The notes beneath the pieces were generated by a model that was not told where the DNA came from, made no database searches, and worked only from the letters and a program-made list of their open reading frames with translations. A stretch of DNA of 64,000 nt from Azospirillum brasilense. Its GTDB lineage: Bacteria; Pseudomonadota; Alphaproteobacteria; Azospirillales; Azospirillaceae. The position numbers were made by a program, and so were the translations under genes. Below, one piece after another: positions 18,680 to 27,244 of this stretch; the stretch's first letter is position 1, and every line of letters begins with the position of its first letter. The stretch is from assembly GCF_003349955.1 (NCBI RefSeq), contig NZ_QLKQ01000010.1, forward strand, positions 1 to 64,000. Direction: 5' to 3'.

Positions 18680-19183
18680 ATGAGCAGCCTCTCCACGTCC
18701 GGAAGCCGCGGTTACACGGTCTTCGGCCTGTCCGTCGCCGCGCTGGTGGTGGTCCTCGACCAGCTCACCAAATGGTGGATCCTCGACGTGGTCATGCAGC
18801 CCTACCCACGGGTCATCGAGGTCACGCCCTTCTTCAACCTCGTTCTGGCCTGGAACACCGGGGTCAGCTTCGGCACCTTCGGCAGCTCCCACGCCTGGAT
18901 GCCCTACGTGCTGGCCGCGGTGGCCTTCGCCATCGTGGTGGCGCTGCTGCTCTGGCTGCGGCAGGCCGACCGGCGCTACCTCGCCCTCGCCCTGGGGATG
19001 GTTATCGGCGGGGCCATCGGAAACGTGATCGACCGCTTCCTCTACGGGGCCGTCGCCGATTTCCTCGATTTCCACATCGGGGGGTGGCATTTCTGGGCCT
19101 TCAACGTGGCGGACAGCGGAATCAGCGTCGGCGTGGCGCTTCTCGTGCTGGATGGGCTGTTCGCCGGCCGCGAAAAGTCGTAA
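18680..19183 (+). CDS. lspA: lipoprotein signal peptidase (signal peptidase II)
   Basis: 167 residues with four hydrophobic segments. The catalytic aspartates are Asp127 in YGAVADFLDF and Asp145 in AFNVADSGISVG; the GNVIDR motif precedes the first. It cleaves prolipoproteins before the lipidated cysteine at the inner membrane. The start at 18680 follows GGAGCAGGAG at the edge of a REP-like element. The longer open frame upstream is read-through of ileS in another frame. The next gene encodes a lipoprotein substrate type. Confidence 0.95.
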   Translation: MSSLSTSGSRGYTVFGLSVAALVVVLDQLTKWWILDVVMQPYPRVIEVTPFFNLVLAWNTGVSFGTFGSSHAWMPYVLAAVAFAIVVALLLWLRQADRRYLALALGMVIGGAIGNVIDRFLYGAVADFLDFHIGGWHFWAFNVADSGISVGVALLVLDGLFAGREKS

Positions 19184-19261
19184 TAGTTCACGCGACGGAG
19201 CCGCTATAAGGGACGCGGCCCGACGACAAGCGGCCTGACGACAAGACGACGGGACTCGAAC

Positions 19262-19879
19262 GTGACCATGCTTTCCTTCGCCTCCTCCATCGCCCGGCGC
19301 TCCACTCGCTCCCTCGGGCGGGCCCTGGGGCGGGGTCCGCTGCTGGGCTTGGCGCTCGTCGCGCTGGCGCTCACCGGATGCTCCGACGTACGCCGTTCCA
19401 TCGGCCTCGACCGCCAGAGCCCGGACGAGTTCACGGTCGTGTCCCGCGCCCCGCTGACCATGCCGCCGAGCCTCGCCCGCCTGCCGGAACCGCGCCCCGG
19501 CGCGGCGCGGCCGCAGGACGCCACGTCGGCGGCGGTGGCCGCCGCCTCGGTCTTCGGCGGCTCCTCGCGCACGGCCGCCACCGCCGGCCACACGGCGGGC
19601 GAGTCGGCCCTGATCGCCCAGGCCGGTGCCAAGGGCGGCATCGAGCCGGGCATCCGCAACAAGGTCGATCAGGAGACGACCCAGCTCGTCGTCGCCGACA
19701 AGAGCTGGATCGACTCCCTGCTGTTCTGGCAGACGCAGGAGCAGCCCTACGAGATCGTCGATCCGAAGAAGGAGAACCAGCGTCTGCGCGAGGCCCAGGC
19801 CACCGGCAAGGCGCTGAACGACGGCAGCGTTCCGACCATCGAGCGCAAGCGCAAGGCGCCGCTGGAAGGGCTGTTCTAA
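19262..19879 (+). CDS. DUF3035 lipoprotein, BamF-like outer-membrane assembly subunit
   Basis: 205 residues from GTG at 19262; an ATG at 19268 is two codons later. A lipobox LALTGC follows the hydrophobic stretch, so the mature lipoprotein would begin at Cys near residue 40. The rest is Pro/Ala-rich with a charged C-terminus, including DKSWIDSLLFWQ. It matches, from memory, DUF3035, the family named after the Caulobacter BAM-complex lipoprotein BamF. Location after lspA is common in alphaproteobacteria. A terminator follows. Confidence 0.78.
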   Translation: MTMLSFASSIARRSTRSLGRALGRGPLLGLALVALALTGCSDVRRSIGLDRQSPDEFTVVSRAPLTMPPSLARLPEPRPGAARPQDATSAAVAAASVFGGSSRTAATAGHTAGESALIAQAGAKGGIEPGIRNKVDQETTQLVVADKSWIDSLLFWQTQEQPYEIVDPKKENQRLREAQATGKALNDGSVPTIERKRKAPLEGLF

Positions 19880-19926
19880 GCCGCCTTCGGGGCATTGTTC
19901 CGGGCGGCTCGCCGCACCAGTATCTA

Positions 19927-19958
19927 GGGGGCGTTCCCGGACGGGGACGCCCCCTTTT
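19927..19958 (+). terminator. rho-independent terminator
   Basis: GGGGGCGTTCCC (19927-19938) pairs with GGGGACGCCCCC (19943-19954), with one G-U pair and a 4-nt loop, followed by TTTT. Confidence 0.88.
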
Positions 19959-19993
19959 GCATTTCCGTTCCATCCGCTGCCAACGAGAGGCCC

Positions 19994-21400
19994 ATGCTCC
20001 CCAACGGCCCCACCGCTCCCCCACCCTGGAAACGGCCCTGGCGCCGGCTCGCCGCCGCCGGCGTCCTGGCGTTCGCCCTGGCCGTCGCCATCCCCACCGC
20101 CTCCCCCGCCTTTGCCGCCGAGAAGGGCGTCTTCTTCCCGGAGACCTTCACCCTGTCCAACGGCATGCAGGTCGTGCTGGTGACCAACCAGCGCGTGCCG
20201 GTGGTCACCCACATGGTCTGGTACAAGGTGGGCGCGGCGGACGAGCCGCGCGGCGTGTCGGGCATCGCCCATTTCCTGGAACATCTGATGTTCAAGGGAA
20301 CGGAGGAGGTTCCGCCCGGCGCCTTCTCCCGCATCGTCGCCAAGAACGGCGGGCGCGACAACGCCTTCACCTCCTGGGACTACACGGCCTATTTCCAGAA
20401 CGTGGCGCGCGACCGGCTGGAGCTGGTCATGAAGATGGAGGCCGACCGCATGTCGAACCTCCGGCTCACCGATCAGGTCGTCTATCCGGAGCGGGACGTC
20501 ATCATCGAGGAGCGCCGCCAGCGCATCGAGAACGAGCCCGCCGACCGCATCGGCGAGCAGATCAACGCCACCCTCTACGTCCACCACCCCTACGGCACGC
20601 CGATCATCGGCTGGCCGCAGGAGATGGCCGCCCTGACGCGGGAGGAGGCGGAGTCCTTCTACAAGAGCTGGTACGCCCCCAACAACGCCGTGCTGGTGGT
20701 GTCCGGCGACGTGACGGCGGCGGAGCTGAAGCCGCTCGCCGAGAAATACTACGGCAGCATCGCCGCCCGCCCGGTGCCGGAGCGCGTCCGCGTGCAGGAG
20801 CCGCCGATCAGCGCCGCCCGCCGGGTCATCCTGCGCGACGACGAGGTGCGCCAGCCCTCGATCCGCCGCAATTGGCTCGCCCCCTCCTACCGCACCGACA
20901 AGGAGGGCTACGCCTACCCGCTCCAGGTGCTGTCGGAGATCATGAGCGGCGGCCCGACCTCCCGTCTCTACCGCAGCCTCGTCGTCGAGCAGCGCATCGC
21001 CACCTCGGCCTGGCTGGGCTACAGCCCGTCGTCCTGGGACATGACCTCGCTGGCGGCGGGCGCCTCGCCGGCCCCCGGCGTGACCATGGAGAAGCTGGAG
21101 GCGGCGCTGGAGGCCGACATCCGGACGCTCGTCGAGAAGGGCGTGACGGAGGAGGAGGTGGCCACCGCCAGGAAGCGCATGCTGGCCGAGGCCGCCTACG
21201 CCCGAGACAGCCTGACCGGCCCGGCCCAGACGCTGGGTGCGGCCATCGCCACCGGCCAGAGCATCGACGACGTGGAGAACTGGCCGGTGCGCATCGACGC
21301 GGTGACCGCCGATCAGGTCAACGCCGCCGCCCGCGCTGTTCTGGGCCAGACCAACCACGTCACCGGCCTTCTGCTGCCGCTCCAGGACAAGGGAAGCTGA
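19994..21400 (+). CDS. M16 zinc metallopeptidase, catalytic subunit
   Basis: 468 residues with a signal peptide (LAAAGVLAFALAVAIPTASPAFA). The inverted zinc motif HxxEH is at residues 93-97 (AHFLEHLMFKG), and the downstream zinc Glu fits the ERDVIIEERRQR helix. It is homologous to the mitochondrial processing peptidase beta subunit and pitrilysin-like bacterial peptidases. Being exported, it probably degrades or processes peptides in the periplasm. It forms an operon with the next gene, whose ATG begins one base after its stop. Confidence 0.93.
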   Translation: MLPNGPTAPPPWKRPWRRLAAAGVLAFALAVAIPTASPAFAAEKGVFFPETFTLSNGMQVVLVTNQRVPVVTHMVWYKVGAADEPRGVSGIAHFLEHLMFKGTEEVPPGAFSRIVAKNGGRDNAFTSWDYTAYFQNVARDRLELVMKMEADRMSNLRLTDQVVYPERDVIIEERRQRIENEPADRIGEQINATLYVHHPYGTPIIGWPQEMAALTREEAESFYKSWYAPNNAVLVVSGDVTAAELKPLAEKYYGSIAARPVPERVRVQEPPISAARRVILRDDEVRQPSIRRNWLAPSYRTDKEGYAYPLQVLSEIMSGGPTSRLYRSLVVEQRIATSAWLGYSPSSWDMTSLAAGASPAPGVTMEKLEAALEADIRTLVEKGVTEEEVATARKRMLAEAAYARDSLTGPAQTLGAAIATGQSIDDVENWPVRIDAVTADQVNAAARAVLGQTNHVTGLLLPLQDKGS

Positions 21401-21401
21401 G

Positions 21402-22874
21402 ATGACCGCACGCATCGTGCCCCCTCCCTCCCGCTCCGCGGGTCCCTCCCTCCCCCGCTCCGCGGTGGAGGGCCTGAGCGCCGAACCGGTCCCCTCCACC
21501 TCGAAGAGGGGGAGGGTTAGGGAGGGGGCCATCGTCACCATCCTCACCCTGCTCCTGACCGCCTTCGCCGTCGTCACCCCCGCCGCCACATCCGCATGGG
21601 CCATCGAGATCAAGCGGGTGGTCAGCCCCGGCGGGATCGAGGCGTGGCTGGTCGAGGACCACAAGGTCCCCATCATCGCCCTGGAATGGGCCTTCGAAGG
21701 AGCCGGGGCGTCCGACCCCAAGGGCAAGGACGGCCTCGCCAACCTCGCCGCCCGCACGCTGGACGAGGGCGCCGGCCCCTATGACAGCCAGGCCTTCGCC
21801 GCGCGGCTTCAGGACAACGCCATCGCGCTGGGCTATGACGCCGGGCGCGATGGCTTCGGCGGCAGCCTGCGGACGCTGAGCGACCGCCGCGACGAGGCGT
21901 TCGAGCTGACCCGCCTGTCGCTGGCCGAGCCGCGCTTCGACGCGGAGGCGGTGGAGCGCATGCGCGCCGCCGTGCTGTCCAGCCTGCGCCGCGACCAGGC
22001 CGACCCCAACTACGTCGGGCGGCGGCTGTTCTATTCCACCGCCTACCCCGGCCATCCCTACGGCGACGAGATCCGCGGCACGCTGGAGTCGCTGCCGACG
22101 ATTACCCCGGACGATCTGCGCGGCTTCGTGAAAAACAGCTTCGGCCGCGACCGGTTGGTCGTCGCCGCGGCGGGCGACATCAGCCCGGAGGATCTCGGCC
22201 GCGCGCTCGACCATGTGTTCGGCGGCCTGCCCGCCACCTCCGCCAACGCCGCCATCCCCGACGTCGAGCCGAAGGGGCTGGGCGAAACGCTGGTCGCCAC
22301 CCGGCCGACCGCGCAGACCGTCATGCTGATGGGCCAGACCGGGCTCAAGCGCGCCGATCCCGACTGGTACGCGGCGACCGTGATGAACTACGTCCTGGGC
22401 GGCGGCGGCTTCGGCTCCCGCCTGATGGAGGAGGTTCGGGAAAAGCGCGGCCTCAGCTACGGCGTCTACAGCTACCTGATCCCGATGGACCATTCCGCGC
22501 TGGTCATGGCCGGCGGCAACACGGTGAACGCCAAGGCCGGTCAGGCCCTGGACATCATGCGCCAGGAATGGAAGCGCATGGCCGACGAGGGCGTGACGGA
22601 GGAGGAGCTGGCCGACGCCAAGACCTACCTCACCGGCAGCTTCCCGCTGCAGCTCGGCAGCACCCAGGCCATCGCGCGCATCCTGCTCCAGGTCAAGCGC
22701 GACCAGCTGGGCATCGACTATCTCGACCGCCGCGACGCCTTCATCAACGGCGTCACCCAGGCCGACGTGCAGCGGGTGGCGAAGCGGCTGCTCGACCCCA
22801 GCCGGCTGCTGACCGTGCTGGTCGGCCGTCCGGAAGGCGTGACCGCGACGCGGACGATCGACGGGGGGAGCTGA
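21402..22874 (+). CDS. M16 peptidase-like protein, non-catalytic partner
   Basis: 490 residues. It is homologous throughout to its upstream neighbour, but where HxxEH should be it reads NLAARTLDEGAG, so it cannot bind zinc. The usual M16 arrangement is an active/inactive heterodimer. The C-terminal half keeps the RxxxY-type segment (REKRGLSYGVYSYL). The N-terminus is odd: about 39 codons encoded by a REP-like element separate MTARI from the hydrophobic segment IVTILTLLLTAFAVVTPAA. No internal ATG restores a shorter start, so the start at 21402, translationally coupled to the stop before it, is kept. Confidence 0.9.
   Translation: MTARIVPPPSRSAGPSLPRSAVEGLSAEPVPSTSKRGRVREGAIVTILTLLLTAFAVVTPAATSAWAIEIKRVVSPGGIEAWLVEDHKVPIIALEWAFEGAGASDPKGKDGLANLAARTLDEGAGPYDSQAFAARLQDNAIALGYDAGRDGFGGSLRTLSDRRDEAFELTRLSLAEPRFDAEAVERMRAAVLSSLRRDQADPNYVGRRLFYSTAYPGHPYGDEIRGTLESLPTITPDDLRGFVKNSFGRDRLVVAAAGDISPEDLGRALDHVFGGLPATSANAAIPDVEPKGLGETLVATRPTAQTVMLMGQTGLKRADPDWYAATVMNYVLGGGGFGSRLMEEVREKRGLSYGVYSYLIPMDHSALVMAGGNTVNAKAGQALDIMRQEWKRMADEGVTEEELADAKTYLTGSFPLQLGSTQAIARILLQVKRDQLGIDYLDRRDAFINGVTQADVQRVAKRLLDPSRLLTVLVGRPEGVTATRTIDGGS
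21419..21529. repeat. REP-like palindromic element C inside a coding region
   Basis: It has arms CCCCCTCCCTCCCGC on the left and GGGTTAGGGAGGGGG on the right, with CGCTCCGCGG palindromes between. The hexamer CATCGT occurs on both sides (21413-21418 and 21530-21535), consistent with a 6-bp target duplication. The repeat distance is 117 bp, a multiple of three, so the host frame is preserved. Confidence 0.85.
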
Positions 22875-22892
22875 GGAACGTTGTAGCGGCGG

Positions 22893-22977
22893 GGCCCCCT
22901 CCCGACCTCCCCCCGCTTCGCAGGGGGAGGAGTTAAGCCCTCCCCCGCGAGAGCGGGGGAGGGTTGGGTGGGGGCCA
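22893..22977. repeat. REP-like palindromic element D
   Basis: Starts CCCCCTCCCGACCTCCCC and ends GGGTTGGGTGGGGG, with an internal hairpin CCCTCCCCCGC/GCGGGGGAGGG. It separates the M16 operon from the convergent 55-aa gene and may act as terminator for both. Confidence 0.85.
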
Positions 22978-22991
22978 CCACGCCCCCTCCA

Positions 22992-23159
22992 TCACGCCAA
23001 GTCCGGCTGGCTCCCCGGAAAGCGCGGATCGCCGGGATCGATGGGGCGACCCGGCACCTTGCCGGGGATGATCCCCACCTGATCGGGCCGCTCGTCCTCG
23101 CGGCGTTCCTCCTCTTCTGGAACCGGCGGATTCTGCTCGGGTTTGTTCGGATCGCTCAT
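22992..23159 (-). CDS. small proline/glutamate-rich protein, 55 aa
   Basis: A near-perfect ribosome-binding site (AGGAGG five bases before the ATG at 23159) supports this short gene; the longer frame to 23348 is not needed. The peptide is charged and disordered-looking: MSDPNKPEQNPPVPEEEER, then the Pro/Gly-rich tail GKVPGRPIDPGDPRFPGSQP. No cysteine, signal or membrane segment. Function unknown. It is divergent from pgi. Confidence 0.7.
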   Translation of the reverse strand: MSDPNKPEQNPPVPEEEERREDERPDQVGIIPGKVPGRPIDPGDPRFPGSQPDLA

Positions 23160-23347
23160 CGTCACCTCCTGTCCCGAAAAGAACACCCTGAAAGAACACA
23201 GGGCGGCGGTTGCCGGTTTCATCCACCGTCCCGCATAGTCCGCATCACCTAGACTTTTGTGCACGTTGGATGCGCCGCTTTGGCGCGTACCCGCCGCGCA
23301 CCGAACGGTGCTAGGCTCCGCGCACGCGAGAAGGAGGCAAAATCCCA

Positions 23348-24991
23348 ATGTCAGCGCTCACCCGTTCGCCCGCCTGGGAAGCCCTGGCCCGTCACCGCCA
23401 GGACGTTTCGGCCCTCCACATGCGCGACCTGTTCGCCGCCGACGCCGACCGCTTCGACCGCTTCTCCCTGGAAGCCTGCGGCCTGCTGTTCGATTATTCG
23501 AAGAATCGCATCACCGAGGAGACTCGGACCCTTCTGCTCGACCTCGCCCGCCAGCAGGACGTGGAAGGTTGGCGCGACCGCATGTTCGCCGGGGAGCGGA
23601 TCAACATCACCGAGGACCGCGCCGTCCTGCACACCGCGCTGCGCAACCGCTCCAACCGCCCGGTCATGGTGGACGGCCAGGACGTGATGCCGGAGGTGAA
23701 CGCCGTCCTCCACCGGATGGAGCGCTTCGTCCGGCAGGTCCGCGACGGCGCCTGGACCGGCTACACCGGCCACCCGATCACCGACATCGTCAACATCGGC
23801 ATCGGCGGGTCCGACCTCGGCCCGGTGATGGTGACGGAGGCGCTGACCCCCTACCTGCACCCGCAGATCGGCGTGCATTTCGTCTCCAACGTCGACGGCA
23901 CCCACATCAGCGAGACGCTGGAATGGCTGGACCCGGAGACGACGCTGTTCGTCATCGCGTCCAAGACCTTCACCACCCAGGAGACGCTGACCAACGCCCA
24001 CACCGCGCGGCGCTGGTTCCTGGAGAGCGCCGGCGACCCCGCCCATGTCGCCAAGCATTTCGTCGCCGTCTCCACCAACGAGGCCGAGGTGCGCAAGTTC
24101 GGCATCGACCCAGCCAACATGTTCGGCTTCTGGGACTGGGTCGGCGGGCGCTATTCCCTGTGGTCGGCGATCGGGTTGTCCATCGCGCTCGGCATCGGCA
24201 TGGACCGCTTCTACGAGTTGCTGGACGGCGCCCACGCCATGGACGAGCATTTCCGCACCGCGCCGCCGGAGCGCAACATGCCGGTGCTGATGGCGATGCT
24301 CGGCGTCTGGCACGTCAATTTCTGGGGCGCCAAGTCCCACGCCGTGCTGCCCTACGACCAGTACATGCACCGCTTCCCCGCCTATCTCCAGCAGTTGGAC
24401 ATGGAGAGCAACGGCAAGACGGTGGACCGGCAGGGGGCGCGGGTGGATTACGCCACCGGCCCGGTGGTCTTCGGCGAGCCGGGCACCAACGGCCAGCACG
24501 CCTTCTACCAGCTGATCCACCAGGGGACGGAGCTGGTGCCCGCCGACTTCCTGGCCCCGGCGGAGACCCACAACCCCATCGGCGACCACCACCGCATCCT
24601 GCTGTCGAACTTCTTCGCCCAGCCGGAGGCCCTGATGCGCGGCAAGACCGCCGAAGAGGTGCGCGCCGAGATGGCCAAGTCCGGCAAGCCGGCCGAGGCC
24701 ATCGAGCCGCTGGTCCCCCACCGCGTGTTCGAAGGCAACAAGCCGTCCAACAGCATCCTGTTCAAGAAGCTGGACCCGCGCACGCTGGGCGCCCTGATCG
24801 CGCTGTACGAGCACAAGGTGTTCGTCCAGGGCATCGTGTGGGCCATCAACAGCTTCGACCAATGGGGCGTGGAGTTGGGCAAGCAGCTGGCCGGCAAGAT
24901 CCTGCCCGAACTCCAGAACGGCCCGACCGCCGCGCTGGGGCACGACAGCTCGACCAACGGGCTGATCGGCTGGTACCGCAAGCACCGCTGA
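23348..24991 (+). CDS. pgi: glucose-6-phosphate isomerase
   Basis: 547 residues, the usual bacterial length. Family motifs include [38 protein letters not shown], the signature [16 protein letters not shown] and the C-terminal [29 protein letters not shown] upstream supports the ATG at 23348. It interconverts glucose-6-P and fructose-6-P; in azospirilla, which rely on the Entner-Doudoroff route, it works mainly in gluconeogenesis. It appears to be monocistronic. Confidence 0.97.
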   Translation: MSALTRSPAWEALARHRQDVSALHMRDLFAADADRFDRFSLEACGLLFDYSKNRITEETRTLLLDLARQQDVEGWRDRMFAGERINITEDRAVLHTALRNRSNRPVMVDGQDVMPEVNAVLHRMERFVRQVRDGAWTGYTGHPITDIVNIGIGGSDLGPVMVTEALTPYLHPQIGVHFVSNVDGTHISETLEWLDPETTLFVIASKTFTTQETLTNAHTARRWFLESAGDPAHVAKHFVAVSTNEAEVRKFGIDPANMFGFWDWVGGRYSLWSAIGLSIALGIGMDRFYELLDGAHAMDEHFRTAPPERNMPVLMAMLGVWHVNFWGAKSHAVLPYDQYMHRFPAYLQQLDMESNGKTVDRQGARVDYATGPVVFGEPGTNGQHAFYQLIHQGTELVPADFLAPAETHNPIGDHHRILLSNFFAQPEALMRGKTAEEVRAEMAKSGKPAEAIEPLVPHRVFEGNKPSNSILFKKLDPRTLGALIALYEHKVFVQGIVWAINSFDQWGVELGKQLAGKILPELQNGPTAALGHDSSTNGLIGWYRKHR

Positions 24992-25085
24992 GCGGCAGGA
25001 CACCGCCTTAAGGTTTTATTGCCAAATGGGAAAAACAACCATAAAATCGTGATCGTGGAATTTCTCCACCGTGAGAGATGATTCG

Positions 25086-25892
25086 ATGGATGTTTTATCT
25101 CCCTTGGCTGGCGCCCCGGCCGTCGCCGCGACGAAAACCACGTCGACGGCCCAGGGCACCGCAGGCAGTCCTGCCGGGTCGGCAACGACCGCCACAGCCA
25201 GCGCGGGTGCCAATGACACGCTATCCCTGAGCCCCCTGGCGGCAAGCCTGAAGGGACCGTCGCTGGACCTGTTCAACAAACTGAAGCAGAACGAGCGCAC
25301 CCTGCTCAGCGGCCTCGTGGACAGCGGCAAGATCACTGGCGACGATGTGAACAACGCGCTGATGGGCAGCCTGAAAATGGCTCGGTCCACGGCCTTCATG
25401 AATGGAGGCCGGATGTTCGAATCCCAGAATCGCGGCCTCTTCGCCCGCGCCGCCACCGTCACTGCGGATGAGATGCGGAAGGCGACGGACGACACGCTGG
25501 CCCGGCGCAAGGAATTGGTTGCGCGGCTGGGAGAATTGGACAAGAACGGCCAGGGTGGCTCCGCCGACTACAGCGAGATCCTGCGCGCTCTTTCCGGAGT
25601 GGAGCCCGGCGCGGGCGCCGATCAACCCAGCGCGGAACCCCACGGCAACAGCCGGGCGACCGCCCATTTGCGCCAGACCCGGCTCTTTTCGCCCTATTAC
25701 ATGAAGTTGGGCGATCCTTTTTTCATCCGCAACGGTGAGGAGGAAGCGGCAAGCAACAAGCTGAAGGAGGCCGGGGTTTCCTTGTCCAGCCTCACGGACG
25801 CCGCCCGCGGCATGGCCGAGGACAACGTGGCGGACATGGTGCAGCAACAGGCGTCGGATAGGGCCGAGATCATGCAGCGGAACGGCGGCTGA
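25086..25892 (+). CDS. hypothetical protein with DTLSLSP motif
   Basis: 268 residues from the ATG at 25086 (GAGAG upstream); a GTG at 25071 is an alternative. The N-terminal 40 residues are Ala/Thr/Gly-rich and end in NDTLSLSPLAASLKG. The rest is helical and charged, including LFNKLKQNERTLLSGLVDSGKITGDDVNNALMG. No signal peptide. A second protein in this window (29655-30497) shares the DT(V/L)SLSP stretch in the same N-terminal context. The family is not recognised. The upstream DNA (25010-25085) is AT-rich. Confidence 0.65.
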   Translation: MDVLSPLAGAPAVAATKTTSTAQGTAGSPAGSATTATASAGANDTLSLSPLAASLKGPSLDLFNKLKQNERTLLSGLVDSGKITGDDVNNALMGSLKMARSTAFMNGGRMFESQNRGLFARAATVTADEMRKATDDTLARRKELVARLGELDKNGQGGSADYSEILRALSGVEPGAGADQPSAEPHGNSRATAHLRQTRLFSPYYMKLGDPFFIRNGEEEAASNKLKEAGVSLSSLTDAARGMAEDNVADMVQQQASDRAEIMQRNGG

Positions 25893-25961
25893 GTCAGCGC
25901 AGCGGGGCGCTCCCGCAGGAAGCCCTTGTGCGGCGCGGCGATCGGGCGTAGGGTGCAGGCC

Positions 25962-26036
25962 ATGAACCCCGTGCGCCTCACCTCTCCCGCCCTCCTGGGG
26001 CGATTTTGGTACCGCTGGTACATTCCGGCGGCATAG
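25962..26036 (+). CDS. aromatic-residue-rich leader peptide, 24 aa
   Basis: The ATG at 25962 opens a short frame ending at TAG 26034-26036. Its C-terminal half reads GRFWYRWYIPAA: Phe15, Trp16, Tyr17, Trp19 and Tyr20, five aromatic residues in six positions. A rho-independent terminator follows 24 bp later. This is the layout of an attenuation leader sensing charged tRNA-Trp and tRNA-Tyr (perhaps Phe). GGGTGCAGG upstream is a modest ribosome-binding site. Confidence 0.75.
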   Translation: MNPVRLTSPALLGRFWYRWYIPAA

Positions 26037-26060
26037 GTATCGCACACCCACGATGCACCC

Positions 26061-26094
26061 AAAGCCGCCCGATCCGAGGCGGCTTTTGTGTTTT
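26061..26094 (+). terminator. attenuator terminator
   Basis: AAAGCCGCC (26061-26069) pairs with GGCGGCTTT (26078-26086) around an 8-nt loop, followed by a T-rich run TTTTGTGTTTT. An alternative helix is available: GGCGGC at 26027-26032, inside the leader ORF, can pair with GCCGCC at 26064-26069 and would break the terminator. CCGCC at 25987-25991 can in turn sequester that strand. This fits a classical 1-2-3-4 attenuator, though the exact competition is only inferred. Confidence 0.75.
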
Positions 26095-26163
26095 CAGCAC
26101 GCGGTGCACGCAAAATCCCCCTGACGGTCGCGGCGGCCTCCCTTACCAACCGGAGGTCCCATC

Positions 26164-26316
26164 ATGTCCGATTTCGATTTCGACGTCGTCACCGGCCCGT
26201 CTCGCGCCAGCTGCCCGGCCACCCCCAGCGAGCCGGAAGCGCCGGAAGACGGCCACCCCGTCGAGCACCTCGATAAACCGGCCTTTCTGGGCGGTTTGGC
26301 CACGGAACGGGGTTGA
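26164..26316 (+). CDS. 50-aa ORF downstream of the attenuator, possibly truncated
   Basis: CGGAGG with good spacing precedes the ATG at 26164. The product starts MSDFDFDVVTGPSRASCPAT, continues Pro/Glu-rich and stops at 26314-26316. Decayed transposon DNA begins close by, so the C-terminal part may be foreign sequence. It does not resemble any aromatic biosynthesis enzyme I know. It could be the remnant 5' end of the gene formerly controlled by the attenuator, or a genuine small protein. Confidence 0.5.
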   Translation: MSDFDFDVVTGPSRASCPATPSEPEAPEDGHPVEHLDKPAFLGGLATERG

Positions 26317-26399
26317 CCCGGTGAGATGCCGGCAAATTTTGGGACTTGATCCCGATTTTGATGCGAGAAGGCGGAAGTATGCGGCGGCTTTGGCGCTGT

Positions 26400-27167
26400 A
26401 CGGGCGCAGTTCGCCCCTCAAGCCTGATCAGGCGTCGGAAATTGTCGGCTAGGTTGGCGAGGCCGATCTTCACCGTCGCGCGACCCAGGCCGATGGTGCG
26501 GATGAACAGCCCCATGCGCATCTTCTGGTCGGCGAACACATGCGCGACGGCCGAGTGCACCGCCGAGCGGGTACGGTTGGCGTGCTGGTGCGACCCCGCC
26601 CCTTTCACCGTCCAGCGCGCCTGCGTGCCCTTCTGGCGCGCCTTGGCCGGTGGCCAGGGCGGGTCTTCACCGTCACGGATCTGGCGCTTCTCCTCCCGGG
26701 TCAGCCGCTGCCGGGGCGCTTCCACGATGGGGCGTCGATGATCCGGCCGCCCAGCGCGAAGCATCCACGCTCCTTCAAGTCCGCGTCGAAGCGGGCGAAC
26801 AGCCCCTCCATCGCTCCCGCCGTGACCAGCGCCTCGCGGAACAGCCGGATCGTCGTCCGATCCTGAACCCGGTCGCCCAATCCCAGCCCGAGGAACCGCA
26901 TGAACGACAGCCGGTCGCGAACCTGATACTCCGCCTGCTCGTCCGACAGTCCGTACAGCGCCTGGAGCACCAGGATCTTGAGCATCATCACCGCGTCCAG
27001 TGGCGGCCGACCACCCCAGGAGCGATCCGTGCGCCCCAAGGCCGCGTCCAGCGTCGGACGGAAAACCTCGAAGTCCACCACCGACGACAGGGTTCCAGCG
27101 GATCACCACTCTTGCTCAGTTCCGTGTAGCGATCCTGAAGATCGAACAGCCCAGCTTGACCGGCCAT
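26400..27167 (-). pseudogene. decayed IS5-family transposase
   Basis: Starts at 27167 (MAGQAGLFDLQDRYTELSKS) after CGGGAGC. A 1-nt deletion near 27093 shifts the frame to VVDFEVFRPTLDAALGRTDR and DAVMMLKILVLQALYGLSDE. A second 1-nt deletion near 26730 shifts it again to IVEAPRQRLTREEKRQIRDG. After ARWTVKG roughly 100 catalytic-core residues are missing, and the sequence resumes at VAHVFADQKMRMGLFIRTIG and ends near LIRLEGRTAP. Terminal inverted repeats could not be located by eye. Two frameshifts and an internal deletion make it non-functional. Confidence 0.85.
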
Positions 27168-27244
27168 GCTCCCGCCCCCCGCCTTCAGAACAAGGGAATC
27201 ACCAGAACGCCGAACACACCACAGTGTTTCGAGGCATTCCATTG

